A model generated the notes under the pieces. It saw only the letters and a program-made list of their open reading frames with translations, was not told the DNA's origin and ran no database searches. 7,660 nt of DNA from an uncultured Ellagibacter sp. (GTDB taxonomy: Bacteria; Actinomycetota; Coriobacteriia; Coriobacteriales; Eggerthellaceae): positions 1 through 7,660 of the forward strand of contig CAKUIV010000098.1 of the NCBI GenBank assembly GCA_934661105.1, given 5' to 3'. Numbering within the stretch: the first letter of the stretch is position 1; each line of letters opens with the position of its first letter. Made by a program: the position numbers and the translations under genes. Shown piece after piece: positions 1 to 5,997 of the stretch.

Positions 1-266
1 GCCTGCAAATCAGCCTTGGCGACGGGGTCGCCGCATCCTCGGCTTGCGATGAGCGCGCCTTTCGGAAGCCCGGCAAGAACCTCTTTGGTGTAGAGGGAAA
101 ACGCCTCTCCCGCTTGTGCGGGGTCGGGCTCGCAGCATTCGCATGCCGCTTCTGCACCTTCCGCTGCGCGTGCGACGTCGCCGTAATGCGCAACGATCTC
201 CGCGGTCTTCTCCGCGCCTTGCGCGCTGCCGCGATGAGAGGCGGCAGCCCCATTTCCGTACGTCAT
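1..266 (-). CDS. ArsM-like SAM-dependent methyltransferase, N-terminal part (runs off the left edge)
   Basis: The first 88 codons of a gene that continues beyond position 1. It starts at ATG 266..264, which overlaps the TGA of the upstream gene (ATGA), so the two are probably translationally coupled. The visible protein has a short Ala/Gly-rich lead, a segment with HYGDVA (27-32), a cysteine cluster CECC (42-45), then LYTKEVLAGLP (58-68) and SRGCGDPVAKADL (75-87). This order (YG segment, Cys pair, Y-x-x-E-x-L-x-x-LP, then S-x-GCG-x-P-x-A-x-L just before the SAM-binding fold) is typical of arsenite methyltransferases of the ArsM family. Those enzymes use conserved cysteines to bind As(III) and methylate it with SAM in the cytoplasm. 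The Rossmann motif that would follow lies outside the window, so methyltransferase identity rests on the N-terminal signature only. It could instead act on another soft element such as selenium, or on a cofactor, given its partner gene. Family placement is fairly sure; substrate is not. Confidence 0.72.
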   Translation of the reverse strand, partial: MTYGNGAAASHRGSAQGAEKTAEIVAHYGDVARAAEGAEAACECCEPDPAQAGEAFSLYTKEVLAGLPKGALIASRGCGDPVAKADLQ

Positions 267-2620
267 CGGTACAACCTCCGGCATATTTCCACCGCTACCG
301 CAAGCGCTTCGATATCCTCGCGGGTCGTGTGAACGGCGAAGCTCGCGCGCCCCGTGCCTACCATGCCCGTCGAGGCCGCGAGCGGCATCGCGCAGTGGCC
401 GCCCGACCTGACTGCGACGCCCAGCATGCCGCACACGGCGCCTATGTTCGCAGGAGGGATATTCGGGAGCGAGAATGATACGAGCCCACCGGCACCGTCC
501 GGCTTGGCGTGGTCTCCCCAAACCGTGAGGCCCTCAATGCCGTGAAGCGCATGTACGGCGAATGGCGTCATCGCTTCCGCGTGCTCGAGCACGCGCTCCA
601 TTCCCAGGCTTTTCATGTACTCGATCGCCCCCGCCCAACCGATCGCTTGGGCGATAGGGGGTGTGCCTACTTCGTACTGAATAGCGCCTTGACGCAGGTA
701 GTACGAATCGATGGATGCATGCGAGATCGTGCCGCCGCCGATGGCGATGGGATCCATCTCATCGAATGCGTCTTTCCCGATGAACAGGCCGCCGATGCCG
801 AGCGGGCCGTACATCTTGTGGGCGGAGAACGCGGCGAAGTCGCAGCCGATTTCCTTCACGTTGAACGGCAGGTGGGGGAACGACTGCGCCGCATCGAGCA
901 TGAAGCGAGCACCCGCTTCGTGTGCCATGCGCGCCATATCGGCCACGGGGTTCACGATGCCGAGTACGTTCGACACGTGCGCCACGCAGACGAGCTTAGG
1001 GTGCGCCTCGAGAAGGCGGCGGTATTCTTCCAGATCGAGCCGCCCATCGGGCAAAAGCGGGATGAAGTCGAGCACGGCGTTTCTGCGGCGAGCCAGAAGA
1101 AGCCACGGTAGAAGGTCGGAGTGGTGCTCGGACAGCGCGACGACGATATGGTCGCCTTCGTTTACGTTGAAGTCGCCCCATGATTGCGCGACCAGATTGC
1201 ACGAGGCGGACGCGTTCATGGTGTACACGGTTTGGCGACGGTCGGCCCCGATGAAATCTTCCAGTGTCTTGCGGGCATCGTTCAAATACTTCGTGGCGTT
1301 GGCGGAAAGCTCGTAGCCCCCGCGGTACACGTTCGCGTTTTCGTGCTCGTTGAAGTTCGCTTCCGCTTGGAGCGCGCGAGAACAGCGCTGTGTTGTTGCG
1401 GCGGAGTCGAGGTAGGCGAGCGTGTTTTTCTGCTTCCTGTCGTTAAGCAGGGGAAAATCCTCGCGGTTGCGCCAAGCCCAGGCATTCGCCCAGTCGAGCT
1501 TCTCGCGTTCTTCCTGGGCAAGCTGCGCGCGCCACGAATCCATGCGGCTTACGACGTCGTGCGCCACTTCGACGAGCTCTTCGTCGGCGGTCGATCGCTT
1601 GGGAGTACGATCCTGCGAGGTTGGGGAGACCCCGGGGGCCTTCAGCCGCTCAGGCAGTCCTCGCTTCGCTGCGGAACTCGCTTTGTGAAGACCCTCGAGG
1701 CCTTCCTCTGCCTGAAGAGCCCCTTCGTCTTGCGGGCTGTCTTCGTTTGCTTCTTCCCGTGCAATCTGTATGGCCTCGCGGGCGGAAAGCGTGAGGTCCT
1801 TTTTGAATGCCGACAGTTTATCGGGCACGATGGCGTTCGAGGCGAGCGTTTCCTCTCCGAAGACGACGTCTTTCAGGTTGATGCGCGGCAGGGGTCGGTC
1901 GACGCCGTTCGGGCCGGGGCTGCACAGTCCGCTTGCGTCGAGGCCTTCGAGGAAGCGGCGGGAAACGAGCATCGGCGTACGGCGGTACCACTGGATCCAT
2001 GAAGCCACGACGTCGAGCGTGGGGTTATCTTGGAAAGTTTGACATACTTCGAGGAGATGACCAGGCGTGATACGTACCTGATCGCATCCGAGGAGCATGA
2101 CGGAATCGGCATCGGGAACGTTTTCGAGTGCGCGTCTCGCATAGTCGAGGACGCCTTTAGGGACGTCGTAGAGCGAAAAGCCGCAGGCGTCCAAGGTTGC
2201 TCGGTAAGCCGCATCCGCATCGAAGGGGACGAAGGAAACCCCTGTGTTGCGGGGCTCGCTGCTTACGGCCCTTTCGAGTTGTTCGCGCTGCTCGGGGGAA
2301 CCTCCTTCAAGCACCGATACGCTTGCGAACCGTGCTCCGATAGCGCAGGCGACGGCATGCGCGACAACGGGCGCGCCGTCGTATCGCTGTAGTGGGCGGG
2401 GGATGCCCGGTTTGCCTTCTTCGACGCCGTCGCAGACGACGGGCTCTTTGTCGGGATCCTCGAACGCGACTTTCAGCGGTGTCGTCCCGAAATCGGTTGC
2501 CAGCACCAAAGCGACGGTTTTCCCACAGGCTTTCTCGAGATCGTGCTTACTGGGTGTTTTGCGGAGTGCAGGCTTTCGTGCGGGCTGATGCTCATCTCTC
2601 GATATTGCGCTTGGTTTCAT
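263..2620 (-). CDS. Fusion protein: degenerate MobA/MocA-like nucleotidyltransferase-type domain + SufS-type cysteine desulfurase
   Basis: A 785-residue protein with two domains and a linker. Residues about 33-265 look like the MobA/MocA fold that transfers GMP or CMP to molybdopterin: a strand ALVLA (37-41) where LAAG is expected, a GCDQVRITP motif (178-186) like the family's GDQP metal-site segment, and a TPMLVSRRF stretch (215-223) like the usual NPVLF region. The glycine/arginine nucleotide loop is not conserved (ATDFGTTPLK, 41-50). Residues about 265-385 form a charged linker. Residues about 386-785 form a full SufS/CsdA-type class V aminotransferase fold: LDSAATTQ (404-411), EHH (498-500), LDAAQS with Asp576 and Gln579, SAHK with the PLP lysine Lys602 (codon AAG), and RSGGHC with catalytic Cys743 (codon TGC, not a selenocysteine codon). 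The desulfurase half should take sulfur from cysteine as an enzyme persulfide. The start is ATG 2620..2618, with AAGGA 7 nt upstream. Fusion to a molybdopterin-type domain suggests sulfuration of a molybdenum cofactor; this is inference. The desulfurase call is secure, the N-terminal domain less so. Confidence 0.85.
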   Translation of the reverse strand: MKPSAISRDEHQPARKPALRKTPSKHDLEKACGKTVALVLATDFGTTPLKVAFEDPDKEPVVCDGVEEGKPGIPRPLQRYDGAPVVAHAVACAIGARFASVSVLEGGSPEQREQLERAVSSEPRNTGVSFVPFDADAAYRATLDACGFSLYDVPKGVLDYARRALENVPDADSVMLLGCDQVRITPGHLLEVCQTFQDNPTLDVVASWIQWYRRTPMLVSRRFLEGLDASGLCSPGPNGVDRPLPRINLKDVVFGEETLASNAIVPDKLSAFKKDLTLSAREAIQIAREEANEDSPQDEGALQAEEGLEGLHKASSAAKRGLPERLKAPGVSPTSQDRTPKRSTADEELVEVAHDVVSRMDSWRAQLAQEEREKLDWANAWAWRNREDFPLLNDRKQKNTLAYLDSAATTQRCSRALQAEANFNEHENANVYRGGYELSANATKYLNDARKTLEDFIGADRRQTVYTMNASASCNLVAQSWGDFNVNEGDHIVVALSEHHSDLLPWLLLARRRNAVLDFIPLLPDGRLDLEEYRRLLEAHPKLVCVAHVSNVLGIVNPVADMARMAHEAGARFMLDAAQSFPHLPFNVKEIGCDFAAFSAHKMYGPLGIGGLFIGKDAFDEMDPIAIGGGTISHASIDSYYLRQGAIQYEVGTPPIAQAIGWAGAIEYMKSLGMERVLEHAEAMTPFAVHALHGIEGLTVWGDHAKPDGAGGLVSFSLPNIPPANIGAVCGMLGVAVRSGGHCAMPLAASTGMVGTGRASFAVHTTREDIEALAVAVEICRRLYR

Positions 2621-2627
2621 TGTCCCG

Positions 2628-2632
2628 TCCTT
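2628..2632 (-). promoter_or_regulatory. Ribosome binding site of the fusion gene
   Basis: On the minus strand this reads AAGGA, 7 nt before ATG 2620..2618. It supports that ATG as the start of the desulfurase fusion. Confidence 0.7.
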
Positions 2633-2640
2633 CGAAAGAG

Positions 2641-2682
2641 CTAATAGTGAAATAAACCAACTATAAGATATTGCCTAATAGT
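2641..2682. repeat. Three related 8-bp half-sites in the divergent spacer (possible operator)
   Basis: CTAATAGT occurs at 2641-2648 and again, identical, at 2675-2682. Between them ACTATAAG (2660-2667) is the inverse complement of the same octamer with one mismatch (perfect would be ACTATTAG). The third copy overlaps the last two bases of the -35 of the plus-strand promoter, and all three lie between the two divergent start codons. This arrangement fits binding sites for a regulator controlling one or both units. The spacer is AT-rich, so chance repeats are possible, and no cognate regulator gene is in the window. Confidence 0.4.
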
Positions 2683-2698
2683 AGCTTCCATTTATAAT
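2671..2698 (+). promoter_or_regulatory. Sigma-70-type promoter of the ABC importer operon
   Basis: TTGCCT (2671-2676, four of six bases as in TTGACA) is followed after 16 bp by a perfect TATAAT (2693-2698). Transcription would start near 2705, giving an untranslated leader of about 80 nt before ATG 2786. No equally good promoter was found for the minus strand; a TATAGT at 2665..2660 lacks a convincing -35. The rest of the 2621-2785 spacer holds only the half-sites described separately and a possible nine-codon ORF. Confidence 0.65.
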
Positions 2699-2770
2699 AA
2701 TCTAGGTGAATGATAACGATTGCGCGCCGAAGAAGCTAGGTCTGTCGAGCGTGTCGTTGTTCGGGAAACG

Positions 2771-2779
2771 GGAAGGAAG
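2771..2779 (+). promoter_or_regulatory. Ribosome binding site deciding the start of the binding-protein gene
   Basis: GGAAGGAAG lies 6 nt before ATG 2786. It selects this start over the in-frame upstream codon at 2720, whose extra 22 residues would precede the signal peptide, and over ATG 2804, which lacks a comparable site. Confidence 0.7.
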
Positions 2780-2785
2780 TGCTGT

Positions 2786-4228
2786 ATGGGTAATGAAGCG
2801 AGGATGCCGCTGAGCCGCCGTAGTTTCATCGGCATCGCGGGCGTGGCAAGCGTGGCCGCCGCTATGACCGGTCTTGCTGGCTGTTCGTCGAATTCGGGCG
2901 GATCGTCGGACAAAAAGGAGGAGGCTCCGAAGAAGGTTGCCGACGGCCTTTCTAAAATGAACTGGGACGATGTTCTTGCCGAAGCGAAGGGCGGACAGGT
3001 CACGTTCTGCGCATGGGATACCGATGTCATGGTCAAACAATGGTGGGATAGCCTGGCTACCTACGTGAAGGACAACTACGACATCGAAATCGTTTACGTG
3101 CCGGACGATGCCGCCAACGAGCAGAAGATCCTCACCGACATCGAAAACGGCGGCGATGCCACTATCGACATGTTCTGGGGCATGGGCTCGAAGATGAGCC
3201 GATATCTCGAAAAAGACGGCTTGTTCCAGGAGGAATGGTTCAAGTTCTTACCGAACTACAAGTATTTTGACGAATCCGACGACCGCGTCGTCTTCGATGG
3301 AACGCAGAAGACGAACGGCGCCGAGGCTCCCTTCCAAACGCTGAATCCCTCCCTCGTTTATTCCAAGGATAAATGGAACAAGGACCTTGCTTGGGATGAG
3401 TCGAAAGGCGACGTCTCCGGCTTGTTCCATAACTTCACCGAGCTGTACCAATGGGTGCAGAAGAACCCGGGCAAGTTCACTTACATGGATCTGAACGGTG
3501 CAGGTGCATTCCATGCGCAGTGCTTCTTGCGTGCCGCGCTTGCCGAGCTTACCAATAACGGCTCGGGCGGATGGAAAGCCGTTTACGACGAGTCGGATGA
3601 CGAAAAGACGCGTCAAAAGAAGATTGCCGACAATAACAAGGCCTGGTATGAATGGCTGCAGACCTCCGAAGCGACGGAAGACGCCTTCTACAGCAAAGCG
3701 GCCTATCTCTGGGCGTATCTGAACGATTTGAAGCCCTATCTTTTGCAGGGCGACGGAGGTCCGCTGTATGCGGCCGATGCCAGCACCATGATGAGCTACG
3801 TCATGTCGGGCGATCTGGCCTGCACGTTCACCACGTGCACTTCCATCTCGTCTCGCATCGAGGCGAACCCCTCTTCGTACATGCCCAATCCGCAGATTTA
3901 CATGATGCAAACCTCGATCGGCATCTGGGACTACGTTGTGATCACCAACAACTCCCAAAACAAAGCGGCCGCGCTTGTCGTCGCCAACGCGATGATCGAT
4001 CCCGAGCAGCAGGCGCTTGCTTTCGAAACCACTGGCAATGGCTACAACGTAAGCTACGATAAGCTCGAAAGCGACCAGAAAACCGCCTTCGACGACGTCT
4101 TCGCCGGCTTTATCGACGGTACGAGCCCTTCTGCCGAGGAAATCGCGAACTGCTCGTATCCCGACACCACGGGCAAGGTGAACGCCTGGATGGTGACTGG
4201 TTGGGATCAGAAGGTCAACAAGGCCTAA
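2786..4228 (+). CDS. ABC importer solute-binding lipoprotein (YnjB-like, twin-arginine signal)
   Basis: A 480-residue extracytoplasmic binding protein that captures the substrate and hands it to the permease pair encoded downstream. The N-terminus has a twin-arginine motif SRRSFIG (10-16), a hydrophobic stretch (17-31) and a lipobox LAGC with Cys33. The mature protein should therefore be exported, probably folded through Tat, and lipid-anchored. A Ser/Gly/Lys/Glu tether (34-48) follows. The mature domain begins near residue 70 with QVTFCAWD, typical of family 1 solute-binding proteins. Later segments resemble the uncharacterised E. coli YnjB group: DMFWGMGSKM (128-137), LNPSLVYS (186-193), a Phe/Leu-rich FLRAALAEL (247-255), YLNDLKPYL (311-319) and a late VVITNNSQNKAAALVVAN segment (384-401). 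At 480 residues it is too large for a ModA-type molybdate-binding protein. The substrate is unknown. A 115-nt gap with a strong hairpin separates it from the first permease gene. Confidence 0.85.
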   Translation: MGNEARMPLSRRSFIGIAGVASVAAAMTGLAGCSSNSGGSSDKKEEAPKKVADGLSKMNWDDVLAEAKGGQVTFCAWDTDVMVKQWWDSLATYVKDNYDIEIVYVPDDAANEQKILTDIENGGDATIDMFWGMGSKMSRYLEKDGLFQEEWFKFLPNYKYFDESDDRVVFDGTQKTNGAEAPFQTLNPSLVYSKDKWNKDLAWDESKGDVSGLFHNFTELYQWVQKNPGKFTYMDLNGAGAFHAQCFLRAALAELTNNGSGGWKAVYDESDDEKTRQKKIADNNKAWYEWLQTSEATEDAFYSKAAYLWAYLNDLKPYLLQGDGGPLYAADASTMMSYVMSGDLACTFTTCTSISSRIEANPSSYMPNPQIYMMQTSIGIWDYVVITNNSQNKAAALVVANAMIDPEQQALAFETTGNGYNVSYDKLESDQKTAFDDVFAGFIDGTSPSAEEIANCSYPDTTGKVNAWMVTGWDQKVNKA

Positions 4229-4287
4229 TTGCGTACGATTTTGTTTTACGTGCGGCCAGCGTTCGTTGCCGGCTGCCGTCTATCTGT

Positions 4288-4321
4288 TCGCGACGGCGTC
4301 TTTTTTGGGGCGTCGTCGCGA
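4288..4321 (+). other. Strong RNA hairpin between binding-protein and permease genes
   Basis: TCGCGACGGCG (4288-4298) pairs with CGTCGTCGCGA (4311-4321) over 11 bp with one G-U wobble, around a 12-nt loop that contains a run of six T. It sits 60 nt after the binding-protein stop and 22 nt before the permease start. The T-run is in the loop and not after the stem, so it does not fit an intrinsic terminator. Such structures in this position in importer operons often stabilise the upstream mRNA after processing, giving more binding protein than permease; that role is inferred here. Confidence 0.6.
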
Positions 4322-4334
4322 CCTTGTTTACCTG

Positions 4335-4339
4335 AAAGG
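4335..4339 (+). promoter_or_regulatory. Ribosome binding site deciding the start of permease A
   Basis: AAAGG lies 4 nt before ATG 4344, close but usable. An in-frame TTG at 4266 has no ribosome site and would put the 4288-4321 hairpin inside the coding region. Confidence 0.5.
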
Positions 4340-4343
4340 CATC

Positions 4344-5189
4344 ATGAGAAGCAAGTTTTGGCTGATAGCGTCATTCGTTCCGGTGTTCGCCCTGATGGCG
4401 ATTGCCTACGTTGTGCCGCTCTGCTCGAACTTCGTTCAAAGCCTGCAGGGCAAATCGGGCGAGTTCGTCGGTTTGGCGAACTACGAATCGGTGCTGACCT
4501 CGTACTACTTCGTCGATTCGCTGCTCTACACGCTCAAGATAGCGATCATCTCCACGGCGGTTTCCATGGTGCTGGCCGTTGTGGTGGCGCTTGCCCTTCG
4601 CCAAACCTTCGTAGGAAAGCGTTTGGCGGTGTTTCTGTTCCAAATGAATCTCACCATACCGCGCATGGCCGCGGCAATGATCGCGGTGATGCTGCTTTCC
4701 CAAACGGGATTCGTCTCGCAGATTGCCCGCAGCTTAGGGCTTGTCTCCGAGGCGACGCAGTTTCCGTGGCTTGTGTTCGACACGGGCGGCATCGGCGTCA
4801 TCATTGCTTTCGTGTGGAAGTTCTTCCCCTATATCGGCCTTTCGGCATTGGGCGTTTTACAAGGGGCGTCGCTTGAGCTGGAAGACCAAGCGGCAACGCT
4901 TGGAGTGGGAAAGTTCAGGCGTTTTTGGCATGTGACCTTGCCGCTTATCGTTCCGGCGACATCGATCGCGTCGATCATCGTGTTCGCGGCGGCGTTCGGC
5001 GATTACGAGCTTCCCATGGTCTTGGGAAGCTCCTCGCACCATGTTCTATCCGTGTACACCTATATGAAATATTGCGACGCGACGATGATGAACCAGCCCG
5101 AAGCCTACGTGCTTATGATCGTAATGTCGGCCGTGCTCGCGGTGGTTATCTTGGGGTACTGGAAGCTTACCTCGGGACGGGGCAGGTGA
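4344..5189 (+). CDS. ABC importer permease subunit A
   Basis: A 281-residue integral membrane protein forming half of the transport channel. About six hydrophobic segments are visible (roughly 5-27, 60-86, 95-119, 148-172, 199-223, 255-273). The cytoplasmic EAA loop that docks on the ATPase is clear: LEDQAATLGVGKFRRFW (179-195) followed by LP (199-200). The segment FVGLANYESVL (41-51) before the second helix is typical of family 1 importer permeases (the MalF/FbpB/PotB type). The start was set at ATG 4344 because it has a ribosome site and puts the first helix at the N-terminus. The stop is followed after 4 nt by the start of permease B, so the two are cotranscribed and probably coupled. In E. 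coli YnjC the two permease units are one fused polypeptide; here they are separate genes. Confidence 0.9.
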   Translation: MRSKFWLIASFVPVFALMAIAYVVPLCSNFVQSLQGKSGEFVGLANYESVLTSYYFVDSLLYTLKIAIISTAVSMVLAVVVALALRQTFVGKRLAVFLFQMNLTIPRMAAAMIAVMLLSQTGFVSQIARSLGLVSEATQFPWLVFDTGGIGVIIAFVWKFFPYIGLSALGVLQGASLELEDQAATLGVGKFRRFWHVTLPLIVPATSIASIIVFAAAFGDYELPMVLGSSSHHVLSVYTYMKYCDATMMNQPEAYVLMIVMSAVLAVVILGYWKLTSGRGR

Positions 5190-5193
5190 TTCC

Positions 5194-5997
5194 ATGAGGC
5201 CTTCTGTGCGCAATGCCATCGTTGTTTTGATGGCGGCGATTGTCATCGTGCCCCTTGTTCCTTTGGTGCTGTGGTCGTTTTCCGACGCATGGCCGTATAC
5301 GAGCGTGGCTCCCGAGTTGGGCATGCGCGCATGGGATCAGGCGCTTTCGAGTCGGCAGGTGGTACGCTCTGCGGCCAACAGCTTTATGCTATCCGCAACG
5401 GTCGTGACAATCTCGCTGCTCTTAAGTTTTTTCGCCGCGAAAAACCTGGGGACCCGGCGCTTCAAGGGCAGACGGCTTATCCAGCTGCTTCTGCTCGTGC
5501 CGTCGTTCATTCCTCAAATTTCCATTGTGTTCGGTATGCAGCGCGTGTTTTCGCGTATCGGGTTGTACGCGAATTTTTGGGGGCTTGTGGTTGCGCTACT
5601 CGTGTTCTATGTGCCCTACATGACGCTGCTTTTGTCGGCGGTGTTCGAAAACTACGATTTGGATCGCGAACGTCAGGCGGCGACGCTTGGGGTGAACAAG
5701 GTGGATATCCTATTTCATGTGACGCTTCCTGCGGTGCGAGGGGGCGTTATCGTGACGTGCATCTTCGGTTTCATCGGCACGTGGTCGGCATACCTGGTGA
5801 CGAGTGCGATCGCGGCTCCTGCATTCAAAACACTGCCGCTTCTGCTGTTCCCCATGATCAGCAGCGGCACCAACGGTTTCGCGTTCACGGCTGCCGTGGT
5901 CATCGTCTACATCGCGCCGGTGCTTGCGGTGCTCGTGGTGTTTTCCCGGCTCTTGGTTGACGACGCGACCAACTCGAAAGAAGGTGCGATGCTATGA
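5194..5997 (+). CDS. ABC importer permease subunit B
   Basis: A 267-residue integral membrane protein, the second channel half. Hydrophobic segments lie near 8-29, 60-82, 95-115, 127-150, 183-207 and 229-250. The EAA loop reads RERQAATLGVNKVDILF (158-174) followed by LP (178-179), closely parallel to subunit A, as expected for a heterodimeric pair on one ATPase dimer. The start ATG 5194 is preceded by AGGTGA, part of which is the stop of permease A, 4 nt upstream. The stop overlaps the ATPase start (ATGA at 5994-5997), so the last three importer genes form a tight block with stoichiometric expression likely. Substrate cannot be read from the permeases. Confidence 0.9.
   Translation: MRPSVRNAIVVLMAAIVIVPLVPLVLWSFSDAWPYTSVAPELGMRAWDQALSSRQVVRSAANSFMLSATVVTISLLLSFFAAKNLGTRRFKGRRLIQLLLLVPSFIPQISIVFGMQRVFSRIGLYANFWGLVVALLVFYVPYMTLLLSAVFENYDLDRERQAATLGVNKVDILFHVTLPAVRGGVIVTCIFGFIGTWSAYLVTSAIAAPAFKTLPLLLFPMISSGTNGFAFTAAVVIVYIAPVLAVLVVFSRLLVDDATNSKEGAML

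Noticed and set aside
392..394. Selenocysteine in place of the desulfurase catalytic cysteine
   Set aside because: The codon for residue 743 is TGC, an ordinary cysteine codon.
1541..1543. Internal ATG (residue 360 of the fusion) as a separate start for the desulfurase
   Set aside because: No ribosome-binding sequence precedes it on the minus strand, and the frame is continuous from the well-supported ATG at 2620.
509..2042. Several long plus-strand open frames (for example 509-1111 and 1184-2002)
   Set aside because: They lie entirely antisense to the well-supported 785-residue fusion gene, have no recognisable protein motifs, and are expected in GC-rich coding DNA.
2708..2726. Fur-like iron box around TGATAACGATT
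   Set aside because: Only one arm matches well; the second half of the inverted repeat is missing.
2704..2785. Metabolite riboswitch (TPP or molybdenum cofactor type) in the importer leader
   Set aside because: The roughly 80-nt leader lacks the TPP CTGAGA element and any strong multi-helix fold that I could find by eye.
4288..4321. Intrinsic transcription terminator after the binding-protein gene
   Set aside because: The T-run is inside the loop and not after the stem, and the downstream permease genes need to be transcribed from upstream.
4266..4343. Upstream TTG start that would lengthen permease A by 26 residues
   Set aside because: There is no ribosome site before it, the extra residues add nothing typical of the family, and the frame would cross the strong hairpin. 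ATG 4344 is better supported.
4229..4876. A 215-codon plus-strand frame starting right after the binding-protein stop
   Set aside because: It runs out of frame through the first permease gene, begins at a TTG without a ribosome site, and its translation is not protein-like (basic, low-motif).
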